A DNA stretch of 47,802 nucleotides. It comes from CAZEER01 sp964511215 (lineage in GTDB: Bacteria > Fidelibacterota > Marinisomatia > Marinisomatales > UBA1611). Position numbers and translations under genes: made by a program. Shown here in pieces: positions 7,372-15,677 of this stretch (its first letter is position 1; each line of letters begins with the position of its first letter). Where the stretch lies: the NCBI GenBank assembly GCA_964511215.1, contig CAZEER010000007.1, forward strand, positions 1-47,802. The letters run 5' to 3'. Under the pieces are notes generated by a model that saw nothing but the letters and a program-made list of their open reading frames with translations, searched no databases and had not been told where the DNA came from.

Positions 7372-8862
7372 TTAGAACACTTTTCCTTTTATTGGTAAAT
7401 CTATTTTTGCACAGGCCTTTTTTAAGGATTTTTTCACCTTCATAGGACCACTGAAAAATACACTGCTCAGCATATCAGGGTAATTAGACCTAATACTCGA
7501 CATCGTATCCATCCAGTCTGGTATCCCGAAATGAGATTTTTCCCACAAATTGTCAACCAGATTAACGTTTGTCTTATTATTTCTAAGATTTGTTGTAATA
7601 TAAAGCAATCTTTCTTTGAACTCTTCCGGTGATTTATCAATAAAAAAAATATGATAATTAAAGAATCCTACTGTATCATCATTTTCAATATCTTTTAATA
7701 ACTTTGTGAACCATTCGAAATAATTTTGATCTTCAATTACCCAGCAAAGATCAATTTTCTTTAGCAAAATATTTTCTGATCCATTGTTTAAACGCAATGC
7801 TATATCCTGAAGAATTGGCGCAATTCGTGATATTCCATTACCAGCACCGACTAGTATTGCATGCTCAGTATCTAATATAGCTCTACTAGATTCTCCATAT
7901 GGTCCATCTATACGCATTTCCCAATTTAAAGATGTATCTTTTTCAATAACACCTAAGGTCATATCATAGAGTTTTTCCGACCACTTATTATTTGATTTAA
8001 TATGGAGCACCAAGTCTCCCTCATCAGTTTTTCGAATAATATTAAAAGGAAACCATTGATTTTTTGAAATCTCTGTGCAATTCAAATAAAGATAGTCTCC
8101 TGGGGAAAATGTAAAACCATCTGATATTGTTATAGCCAGTTCAAGTACTTTTGATGGTAATAGACTAATAGATTGCAACTCAACACGGTTTCTATTTTTC
8201 TTCCTATTAAATAGAATATTATAAAAGAAAATTAGCCTTGGAATTAACAACCATTTAAATAGGCTAATATCCTGTACCTGGAGACCCAAGTTGCTCCATT
8301 GATTTTCCTTTTTTGATTTTAAATTAGTTGCAATATTTTCATAACGTTCAGGCAATAGCCAATGGAGTGGATTTACTGCAAATCCTTCAATGAAGTCAGG
8401 GTAATCGTGAGCTACATCTAAAAATTCTTTAAAATCTATTGTGTTACTTTTATCTTTGTCAGCTCTTTTAAAAAATTCTTCAACTAATAAATCAAGCTGA
8501 AACTGATCAAAATCAAGGTTATTTTCAATAAAACTTTGTTGGATTAACACTTTTAATTCATGACGGTCAATAAAACCACTGTTATCAAGATCATGAAGCT
8601 CAAAGGCAAAATGAATTTTTTCTGATTGGTCACCATTAACTATAGATCCGATTGTACCTATAAATTCATTATAATCAATCGTTCCACTTCCATCTTTATC
8701 AAAAATATCAAATAACCTATTAGTTATTTCTTTATTAGAAAGTTTTAATCCATCTTGAAACTCGTTTCTGTCAATTAGTTGATCTTCACCTGCGATTTCT
8801 TTAAATCTATTTTTCAGATCAATTAAAAATGGACCTGGCAGTTTTTTAGATGTATTAATCAA
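7372..8862 (-). CDS. EF-hand plus NADPH-oxidase-type FAD/NAD(P)H dehydrogenase lacking the haem membrane domain
   Basis: A 496-residue protein built like NOX5 with the middle removed. Three well-formed EF-hand loops lie at 55-66 (DKDGSGTIDYNE), 91-102 and 135-146, with a degenerate one before them (about 25-40). After a linker comes a helix (KWLLIPRLIFFYNIL, 204-217) that matches the NOX segment joining the last membrane helix to the dehydrogenase. The FAD domain follows (about 228-320, with GDYLYLNC and WFPFNI, where NOX has HPF), then DGPYGES, the NAD(P) loop GAGNG (339-343) and a late FFSGP motif. The chain ends in phenylalanine, as in this family. No six-helix bis-haem domain is present. 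The start is TTG directly after an in-frame stop. It is predicted to be a Ca-responsive flavin oxidoreductase; its electron acceptor is unknown. Confidence 0.8.
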   Translation of the reverse strand: MINTSKKLPGPFLIDLKNRFKEIAGEDQLIDRNEFQDGLKLSNKEITNRLFDIFDKDGSGTIDYNEFIGTIGSIVNGDQSEKIHFAFELHDLDNSGFIDRHELKVLIQQSFIENNLDFDQFQLDLLVEEFFKRADKDKSNTIDFKEFLDVAHDYPDFIEGFAVNPLHWLLPERYENIATNLKSKKENQWSNLGLQVQDISLFKWLLIPRLIFFYNILFNRKKNRNRVELQSISLLPSKVLELAITISDGFTFSPGDYLYLNCTEISKNQWFPFNIIRKTDEGDLVLHIKSNNKWSEKLYDMTLGVIEKDTSLNWEMRIDGPYGESSRAILDTEHAILVGAGNGISRIAPILQDIALRLNNGSENILLKKIDLCWVIEDQNYFEWFTKLLKDIENDDTVGFFNYHIFFIDKSPEEFKERLLYITTNLRNNKTNVNLVDNLWEKSHFGIPDWMDTMSSIRSNYPDMLSSVFFSGPMKVKKSLKKACAKIDLPIKGKVF

Positions 8863-8887
8863 TTATGTTTTCCATGTTAAGATACAT
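8855..8887 (-). CDS. Possible 10-codon leader ORF overlapping the dehydrogenase start
   Basis: ATG at 8887 has a strong Shine-Dalgarno, AAGGGA (8898-8893), 5 bases upstream, and encodes MYLNMENIID before a TAA at 8857-8855. It overlaps the TTG start of the EF-hand dehydrogenase (8862) in another frame. Either it is a leader that couples translation to the weak TTG, or the real gene starts at this ATG and a frameshift (real or a sequencing error) separates it from the main frame. The good ribosome site belongs to this ATG, not to the TTG. Confidence 0.35.
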   Translation of the reverse strand: MYLNMENIID

Positions 8888-8952
8888 AGTAGTCCCTTAA
8901 TTTATCTAAAGCAGTTAAAGTCAAATAGACTAATTTCAAAAGGCTCAGTTAA

Positions 8953-9909
8953 ATGATACATGATAATATACTAACTACTATTGGTAACACACCTGTAGTA
9001 AAAATAAACAAAATAGGTGACACCCTCGACTGTGAATTATATGCAAAATGCGAATTTCTTAACCCTGGTGGATCCATTAAAGACCGTATTGGATGGAAAA
9101 TGGTTGAAGACGCTGAAAAATCAGGAAGAATTAAACCTGGAGATACACTTATTGAACCAACATCTGGTAATACCGGACAAGGTATCGCACTCGCATCTGC
9201 AGTTAAAGGCTATAGGTGCATAATAACAATGCCTGAAAAAATGAGTAAAGAAAAACAAATTGCCCTTGAAGCTCTCGGTGCAGAAATTGTGCGTACTCCA
9301 ACTGAAGCAGCATTTGATGCACCAGAAAGTCACATCGGAGTTGCAAAAAAACTGCAGGGTGAGATTTCTGATTCTCATATTCTTGACCAATATGGAAACC
9401 CATCTAATCCTGATGCACATTATTTTGGCACGGCAGAGGAAATTCTAAATGACTTTGGTAAGGATCTTCAAATGGTCGTAATGGGCGTTGGTACAGGAGG
9501 CACAATTACAGGAGTCGCGAAACGACTCAAGGAAGAGATCCCAGATGTAATTATTGTTGGGGCAGATCCTGTTGGATCCATACTAGGAGGTGGCGAAACA
9601 GTTGAGCCTTATTTAGTTGAAGGTATTGGGTATGATTTTTTCCCTGATGTACTTGATAACAGTCTCGTAGATGAATATGTAAAAACGAATGATGAAGAAT
9701 CCTTTATTATGGCGAGACGGATTATTAAAGAAGAGGGACTGCTCTGTGGTGGATCCTCTGGCAGCGCTATGGTTACTGCATTAAAATCTGCAATAAAATT
9801 AAAACCAAAACAAAAATGCCTTGTAATTCTTCCAGATGGTATCCGTAATTATATGACAAAATTCCCTGATGATGATTGGATGACATCGGAAGGTTTTGGC
9901 TTAAAATAA
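8953..9909 (+). CDS. Cystathionine beta-synthase-like / cysteine synthase PLP enzyme
   Basis: A 318-residue fold-type II PLP enzyme. The cofactor lysine is K43 in GGSIKDR. The TSGNTG loop binds the substrate carboxylate, GTGGT holds the PLP phosphate, and GGSSGS precedes the PLP pyridine-nitrogen site. Several stretches (AKCEFLNPGGS, MPEKMSKEK, EIVRTPTEA, VEGIGYDF, LPDGIRNYMTKF) resemble the catalytic core of animal CBS more than CysK. The haem-binding N-terminus and the C-terminal CBS (Bateman) domains are both missing. It should condense serine or an activated serine with homocysteine or sulphide; which one cannot be told from sequence alone. It is divergent from the EF-hand dehydrogenase (90 bp) and sits one base before the GH1 fusion gene, so the two are likely co-transcribed. 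Confidence 0.88.
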   Translation: MIHDNILTTIGNTPVVKINKIGDTLDCELYAKCEFLNPGGSIKDRIGWKMVEDAEKSGRIKPGDTLIEPTSGNTGQGIALASAVKGYRCIITMPEKMSKEKQIALEALGAEIVRTPTEAAFDAPESHIGVAKKLQGEISDSHILDQYGNPSNPDAHYFGTAEEILNDFGKDLQMVVMGVGTGGTITGVAKRLKEEIPDVIIVGADPVGSILGGGETVEPYLVEGIGYDFFPDVLDNSLVDEYVKTNDEESFIMARRIIKEEGLLCGGSSGSAMVTALKSAIKLKPKQKCLVILPDGIRNYMTKFPDDDWMTSEGFGLK

Positions 9910-9910
9910 T

Positions 9911-11761
9911 TTGAAATATTTATTCTATACATTTATAACTATTTTTATACTGGTTTGGGTCATACCTGTTATATACCTTTCTTCGCAAAACCCCGAAGTC
10001 CAATGGAACTGGGATGAAATCAATACAAATGATATACATTTCCCTAATTCATTCGCCTGGGGAACAGCTACTGCAGCTCATCAAGTAGAAGGGGGTAACG
10101 TACACAATAACTGGTATTTATGGGAAAATTCATTTGATAATAATAATAAAAGTCGGATACATAATGGCGAAAAATCAGGCATAGCTGCAGATCATTGGAA
10201 TAGATATAACGAAGATATCTCTCTAATGGAAGAATTAGGTGTAAATCACTATAGATTTTCTATTGAGTGGTCAAAAATTGAGCCTGAAAAAGGTACAATT
10301 AATATTGAAGCTCTAAATCATTACAAAGACCTGTGTAATGCTCTCATAGAAGCTGATATCACTCCTGTAGTCACACTGCATCACTTTTCACACCCTATCT
10401 GGTTTGAAAAAATCGGAGCCTTTGAGAAGAAAGAAAATATCCAGCATTTTGTAAAATTCTCTGAACTTGTTTTCAATGAATTATATGACCTAGTTCCAAT
10501 CTGGTGTACAATTAATGAGCCATCTGTATTTGTATCGCAGGGCTACTTTAATGGTGTATTTCCCCCTGGTAAAAAAGATCCTGTTTTAGCGGGAAAAGTT
10601 CTTGAAAATTTGCTTAATGCTCACATACAAGTCTACCGACACTTAAAGGACTTACCTGGTGGTGACCTAGTGCAAATAGGGCTTGTTAAGAATATTTTTC
10701 AGTTTGAACCTCTAAGAAGGTGGCACATCCTAGACTGGGTCTTTAGCAATATTCTAAATAATGTATTTACACACTCCACCATTAAATTTCTAAAAACAGG
10801 TAAATCTACATTTTATCTTCCAGGCATGGTCACAAATGACTTAGAAAATCAGGATGCCATAGGCTCACTTGACTTCATTGGTCTAAACTATTATTCAAGA
10901 ATGCACGTTGAAGGTCGACTAGACCTCAATGAACCATTCATATTTAAAACTCGTCCTAAGGATTTACAGACTGATATGCACTATGCACTATACCCTGAAG
11001 GCTTTCACAAAGCACTCCACACAATCAGCAGTCTTAATGTCCCAATTTATGTTACTGAGAATGGAGTTGCTGATCGAAGTGATAATATTAGGCCGATCTT
11101 TATCAAACGTTACCTTTATGCTCTAAATCAAGCCTTAAAAGATAGACTGGACATTCGTGGTTACTTCTACTGGAGCCTGATGGATAACTTTGAATGGGCT
11201 GAAGGTTACAAAATGAAATTCGGTCTCTATGAAGTCAATTTTAAAACTCAAGAACGTGTACTGAGAAAGGGAAGCAAACCATTCATAGATATCGTTAAAA
11301 AACGGGGTGCCGATGAACGAGGTTACCTTGTGAATATTGGTGAGATAGCTCCTGATTTTACGATGGAATATATTAGCGGTGAAAAAGTAAACCTCTCGGA
11401 CCTAAGAGGAAAGGTCGTTGTCCTACAATTCACGGCAAGCTGGTGCTCAGTTTGTAGAGAAGAGATGCCACACCTTGAGAAAGATGTCTGGCAAAAATAT
11501 AAAGACAAAGGTGTAATCCTTATTGGTATTGACAGAGATGAACCTCTAGAAACAGTAATCAAATTCCAAAATGATATGAAAACAACTTATCCCCTTGCAT
11601 TGGACCCAAATGCTAATATCTTTGGATTATTTGCAGATAAAAACTCCGGAGTAACCCGAAACGTAGTGATTGATAAAAATGGAAAAATTGTTTTCTTAAC
11701 TAGACTATTTGAAAAAGAAGAATATCTCGAAATGATTGAAAAAATAAAATCTTTAATCTAG
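9911..11761 (+). CDS. GH1 beta-glycosidase fused to a TlpA-like thioredoxin domain
   Basis: A 616-residue two-part protein. Residues 1-23 are a signal or anchor helix. A complete GH1 domain follows (about 43-465) with FAWGTATAAHQVEG, acid/base E203 in TINEP, nucleophile E383 in YVTENG and the aglycone-side WSLMDNFEWAEGY. GH1 enzymes retain configuration and cleave beta-glucosides or beta-galactosides. Residues 476-616 form an AhpC/TSA-TlpA-type thioredoxin domain with WCSVC (C512, C515), a GIDRDE strand and a terminal VIDKNGKIV. The reading frame runs unbroken through the junction. The start is TTG at 9911, one base after the upstream stop, and it is the only start that retains the signal segment. 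The product is probably periplasmic or membrane-tethered. The GH1-thioredoxin combination is one I do not know as a standard architecture. Confidence 0.88.
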   Translation: MKYLFYTFITIFILVWVIPVIYLSSQNPEVQWNWDEINTNDIHFPNSFAWGTATAAHQVEGGNVHNNWYLWENSFDNNNKSRIHNGEKSGIAADHWNRYNEDISLMEELGVNHYRFSIEWSKIEPEKGTINIEALNHYKDLCNALIEADITPVVTLHHFSHPIWFEKIGAFEKKENIQHFVKFSELVFNELYDLVPIWCTINEPSVFVSQGYFNGVFPPGKKDPVLAGKVLENLLNAHIQVYRHLKDLPGGDLVQIGLVKNIFQFEPLRRWHILDWVFSNILNNVFTHSTIKFLKTGKSTFYLPGMVTNDLENQDAIGSLDFIGLNYYSRMHVEGRLDLNEPFIFKTRPKDLQTDMHYALYPEGFHKALHTISSLNVPIYVTENGVADRSDNIRPIFIKRYLYALNQALKDRLDIRGYFYWSLMDNFEWAEGYKMKFGLYEVNFKTQERVLRKGSKPFIDIVKKRGADERGYLVNIGEIAPDFTMEYISGEKVNLSDLRGKVVVLQFTASWCSVCREEMPHLEKDVWQKYKDKGVILIGIDRDEPLETVIKFQNDMKTTYPLALDPNANIFGLFADKNSGVTRNVVIDKNGKIVFLTRLFEKEEYLEMIEKIKSLI

Positions 11762-11772
11762 ATTTTTAGTTT

Positions 11773-13464
11773 TTATTTATAACTACTGAATACCCTATCT
11801 AGTTTATTTGCCTGCAGCATAGGTGTCTGTTCTCTATTATTGATTCTTCTTGCTTCGTAGGGGACATTATCATCAATGTAATTCTTAATTTCATTTAATG
11901 TTAACTGTTTATCGCTATTTGTGTCAGCAGTTCCTTGGAGTGCTTTCAAAAAATAATAAGTAAACAGTGAATGTTTCTTTTCTCTATACCAGCTACTCAC
12001 CTGCTCACCAGTTGCTGAGGTAAATAATGCAGAATTCTTTATATTTAACGATGACTTATCATCTACCTCAATAAAAACAGGGCTAATATCTTTTAATATC
12101 ATACCCTGATCGCTCGAGCCACTAAAACATGCATCTATTACCACTGTTGTACTACGTGCTCCTGTATTGTTAAGCAAACTATAAAGATCACCCAGTGGAA
12201 ATCCTGTCTCTTTTATAAAATTAGGATCGGCGTCTACTGGGACAAAATAACCTTGCTTAGATTCTGGGTCAGGAGCACCATGCCCAGAGTAATAAACAAA
12301 TACATCACTCTTCCCTACCCTGACTGCATTCTTTAATTTATTAAATGCCACTTTAATATTTGATAGAGTCGCATTCTCATAATAGAAAATATTACCCTCT
12401 CTATAGCCAAATGTATTAAGAAGGTATTCCCTAAGATAGGTCGCATCTCTTATAGCAAAATCAACATCAGGAACATCACCAGCATATTCTCTATTTCCTA
12501 TAACAACAGCAATGGCATCCTTATTTTTAATTCCTATTTTTGGTATATTCTTCTCTACATCAATTGCAAAACCCTCAGCCATTGCTATATCCAGATTACT
12601 GTTTTCCACACCTACAACCTGAACATCACTTATCTTTGACACTCTTTTCTTAAACTCCAGTGGAAGCCGTTGTTTTGGCTTACCAAACTTGCCTTTAGAT
12701 TCCGAGATAGATGCATAAAGTAGAATTGCATCAGCTCTATTATTCGTATATGCCTCAAACGTAAATCGTTTTAATGCACCTGGCTCTAACTTCCCAAGCG
12801 AAAAATTTGTTTTGCTGTCTCCACCAAAGAAAACATTTTCTCCTTTTGTAAGAAACACATTTACACCATTGGCAATTCCCTGTCCTATATTTTGAATCGC
12901 AGCAGTGATTGTTACAAGTTCACCTGATTCTACCATACCATTGTTATTTGCATCCTCAATATCCAGCCCATCTACCAGAACTAGTTCAGGTACAACAAAG
13001 GCTTTTGTCTGGAATGTTAGACGTGTGGGGTCTGGTTCAAAACCATTTTTTTCTGAAAAATTAAAATTCATATTGACTGTTTTTGAATCAACTTTGAAAT
13101 CCGCCTTAATTGGAATAGTTATAGTTTGTTGTTTACCTGGCTTTATATCTCCGATCTTATGCACTTTAGAAAAACTAATCCATTGATCATTTTTCAATGA
13201 TATATTTAGAGCAATACCATTAGACTCACCTTTGCCCGAGTTTTTAACTGTCACTTCTAAACGTCCAGTTTCCTCTGCATCCAAAATTTTATTTCCTGAA
13301 GGTTCAACAAAACGGACTTTTGCCTCTAGAAAGGGAGGGTATTTTGGTGTTTTTCGGATACTAATTTTCTTTGACCGACTTTGTTTACTGTAGGCCTGAG
13401 CATGTAGACTCAGAGAAAATGCCACCACTCCAAAAATTATACAGTATCTTATTTTGTTTTTCAT
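11773..13464 (-). CDS. Secreted caspase-like (C14) peptidase with N-terminal beta-sandwich domains
   Basis: A 563-residue protein. Residues 1-24 are a signal peptide ending near HAQA. Two Ig/CARDB-like segments follow (about 48-155 and 158-270), each with a D-x-E-x-T/S-G-E/R-type turn (LDAEETG, NGMVESGE). The caspase-like domain (about 315-563) has catalytic His395 in YYSGHG and Cys446 in IDACFSGS, and closes with a typical TPML. Metacaspase-type family members usually cut after Arg or Lys, so this is probably not a true Asp-specific caspase. It should act in the periplasm or at the surface. It is the third gene of a minus-strand group: a probable outer-membrane protein, then a lipoprotein 15 bases before it. 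Its substrate is unknown. Confidence 0.9.
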   Translation of the reverse strand: MKNKIRYCIIFGVVAFSLSLHAQAYSKQSRSKKISIRKTPKYPPFLEAKVRFVEPSGNKILDAEETGRLEVTVKNSGKGESNGIALNISLKNDQWISFSKVHKIGDIKPGKQQTITIPIKADFKVDSKTVNMNFNFSEKNGFEPDPTRLTFQTKAFVVPELVLVDGLDIEDANNNGMVESGELVTITAAIQNIGQGIANGVNVFLTKGENVFFGGDSKTNFSLGKLEPGALKRFTFEAYTNNRADAILLYASISESKGKFGKPKQRLPLEFKKRVSKISDVQVVGVENSNLDIAMAEGFAIDVEKNIPKIGIKNKDAIAVVIGNREYAGDVPDVDFAIRDATYLREYLLNTFGYREGNIFYYENATLSNIKVAFNKLKNAVRVGKSDVFVYYSGHGAPDPESKQGYFVPVDADPNFIKETGFPLGDLYSLLNNTGARSTTVVIDACFSGSSDQGMILKDISPVFIEVDDKSSLNIKNSALFTSATGEQVSSWYREKKHSLFTYYFLKALQGTADTNSDKQLTLNEIKNYIDDNVPYEARRINNREQTPMLQANKLDRVFSSYK

Positions 13465-13479
13465 GATTAAAATTAACTC

Positions 13480-14658
13480 TTAAGGAAGTGAAATAGCATC
13501 AATTGAAATGAAATAATTGCTTGACGAATGAGGATAGCTAGTGTCCCAAGTCCAACTAAATGTATGCTGTCCAGGTTCTACCCAATATGCTACAAAATAA
13601 TAAATACCATAAGTATCTTGATATGATGTGTGTACATTTACACCATCAACAGAAAATCTAAAGTCACTATTTGTATAACCATAAAATTCTCCTCTGTAAT
13701 AAAAAGTTATTACACCACCAGTTTCTACTGTTTTGGTAAATGACATAGTAGCTTCTTCAGGACCATAGCAAATAGCTGAGCGGGATCCTGAATAGCTATA
13801 TTCAGATGAAATATGCCAATTTCCATTCAGGCTCCATCCAGATAAATTATCAGTCTCTTCGAAATCCATATCATAAAAGATCCCTTCCTCATTAGTGATT
13901 GTAAATGTAGAGTTCGTAACACCATACCAGTTTGGCGTATAACGATCCTCAATTTTCAACATGCAATTAGAGTTTGTACTCTGTAATTGTGGAATATTCC
14001 AAACCAAGAAATACAGATCACCTATAGAATAATAATTATCCTGATCCAATTCATACCAACTGTCTCCACCAAAAAGTGAGTAATATAAATTTAAGTTTGA
14101 TAAGTAAGTCCCAACATTCCCATGGGAACGAAAAACAATATGAGCATATTCGCCCATCATTAATGCTTCTCCACCATTTGGATATAGAATTTCATAATAA
14201 TTTGAATCCGCATCATAATTAAAATAACTATCAATGACATCGTAGTGAGAGTTTTGTTGATCCTCACTCCAAATTCCAATCAAACACTGGGTCTGATCAT
14301 AATACAAGTCTGGGAGTATTATTTGAGCAGAGCCATTATTATCTAAGCTACCTGTAAAGGACCATTCTAGTCCGGCATTATCTGAAAAACCACATATTAC
14401 GCTATTACCTCCAATGTCACCGTTCACGGTCCACTCAACAAGAATTGTATCACTATCCAGAAATGTTTCACCTCCAGATGGATTAGTAACACTAATTTTA
14501 CCACCTTTATTATCACCAATCCCAACCTCAGCCAAAAGTGCGAGATCATCATTAAAAAATAGATATTCTAGTACCTCAGGATGAGGATCCTCACAGCTGA
14601 GGTTCAATATTGTAACTGGAAAAATAATTAATATAATAAGTAAATTTTTGCGTGACAC
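13480..14658 (-). CDS. Lipoprotein with Ig-like repeats, function unknown
   Basis: A 392-residue predicted lipoprotein: signal helix LLIILIIFPVTI, lipobox LNLSC, mature Cys at about 22. Two similar Ig-like units share the pattern (N/Y)P(S/N)GGE (around 60 and 158), a repeat often seen in FCB surface proteins. The last about 130 residues (WSLNGNWHIS, then ITFYYRGEFYG and FRFSVDGV) look like a jelly-roll or MAM-type sandwich. The start is GTG, two bases after the upstream stop, with AGGTAGG as Shine-Dalgarno. It lies between a probable outer-membrane protein and the caspase-like peptidase, so it may be a surface partner of that peptidase. No enzymatic motif was found. Confidence 0.82.
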   Translation of the reverse strand: MSRKNLLIILIIFPVTILNLSCEDPHPEVLEYLFFNDDLALLAEVGIGDNKGGKISVTNPSGGETFLDSDTILVEWTVNGDIGGNSVICGFSDNAGLEWSFTGSLDNNGSAQIILPDLYYDQTQCLIGIWSEDQQNSHYDVIDSYFNYDADSNYYEILYPNGGEALMMGEYAHIVFRSHGNVGTYLSNLNLYYSLFGGDSWYELDQDNYYSIGDLYFLVWNIPQLQSTNSNCMLKIEDRYTPNWYGVTNSTFTITNEEGIFYDMDFEETDNLSGWSLNGNWHISSEYSYSGSRSAICYGPEEATMSFTKTVETGGVITFYYRGEFYGYTNSDFRFSVDGVNVHTSYQDTYGIYYFVAYWVEPGQHTFSWTWDTSYPHSSSNYFISIDAISLP

Positions 14659-14660
14659 GT

Positions 14661-15632
14661 TTACCTACCTAAAATTGGGATTGGGATACCTAAAATATTA
14701 GATGTCCAGTTACCTATATGCCAGCCTACAAATAACTGGTAGACGGACCAATTTCTCATTTTTCTTATTAGTGATTTTTTATAAGAAAGTTGTAAAAAAA
14801 TCGGTCCTCTAACCATGTGTAAGCTACTGAGAATAAATAGATCACTTGTTCTTAATACCGAATGATTCCTAGATCCGTACCCTCCAGGATACCCATTTGC
14901 ATTATAGAATAATCCTGAAGACTGCGCTCCAACACCAACTGAGGGAGTAATAATTGGTAAAAAAGGTAATATTGTTTGTGATAAGGAAAACGCGAATGAT
15001 TTATGCACTAAGTCATTTGTATCAAAAATGGCATATTCTAATCCATCATTATAATTAAAATAAGGCATTTCGACTGTAGTGGCATAATTTGATTGCTCCA
15101 TCTGAAAATCAACAATATGAGGTGGTAAAATAATACCAAATGACAAACCTCCCTTTGGCCCCTCAATAAGAGTTCCACTGTTTATTCTACCCTTAAAGGT
15201 TGGGTTATCAAATTCTATAAAAGGCAGATATAAATTAGCATATAGTCCTTCCAGTTTTTCTGTTTTGGATTTTGAAGGAGTAGTTAATATTTTCCTGAGC
15301 GATCGACTTAATTTTGCTGAGACATCAACCACTATGTCACCTTCTAGCTCATCCAGGTCAGAAAAAATATCCCACGTTACAGTTTTGGAACCAGATTCTT
15401 TAACAATTCCTATATCACCTTCAACAGATTTTGGCGAAAACCAGTCTGTGCCATTATCAGTAACTGAAATTTTTATCTTATATTTTTCACTATTATTCTC
15501 AGGATTGAAGCTATAACTAATAATCATTTCATTATTGTCATTAACATAAAAGTCAACAGCACTGATAATTTCCTGCGATAGACCATGTGAAATGAAAAAA
15601 ATAACTATGAGCGAATTCCAGATTCTCATCAT
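14661..15632 (-). CDS. Exported protein, possible outer-membrane barrel; first gene of the caspase group
   Basis: A 323-residue protein with a signal peptide (MMRIWNSLIVIFFISHGLSQ). Residues 20-105 form a beta-rich domain with VTDNGTDWFSP and a KTVTWDIFSD strand. This resembles the fibronectin/Ig-type segment found ahead of several FCB surface proteins. Residues about 125-323 have the alternating aromatic pattern of an outer-membrane beta-barrel and end near GWHIGNWTSNILGIPIPILGR. I recognise no named family. It is followed within 2 bases by the lipoprotein gene and then by the caspase-like peptidase, so the three probably form one transcript. Confidence 0.72.
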   Translation of the reverse strand: MMRIWNSLIVIFFISHGLSQEIISAVDFYVNDNNEMIISYSFNPENNSEKYKIKISVTDNGTDWFSPKSVEGDIGIVKESGSKTVTWDIFSDLDELEGDIVVDVSAKLSRSLRKILTTPSKSKTEKLEGLYANLYLPFIEFDNPTFKGRINSGTLIEGPKGGLSFGIILPPHIVDFQMEQSNYATTVEMPYFNYNDGLEYAIFDTNDLVHKSFAFSLSQTILPFLPIITPSVGVGAQSSGLFYNANGYPGGYGSRNHSVLRTSDLFILSSLHMVRGPIFLQLSYKKSLIRKMRNWSVYQLFVGWHIGNWTSNILGIPIPILGR

Positions 15633-15677
15633 AAAATTTAAATAATTATAGAGATGTGAAACACTAGAATGAATTTT

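Noticed and set aside
11773..13464. True Asp-specific caspase
   Set aside because: The domain is of the metacaspase/C14 type with only the His-Cys dyad visible; nothing shows an aspartate-specific pocket, so the name caspase-like is kept.
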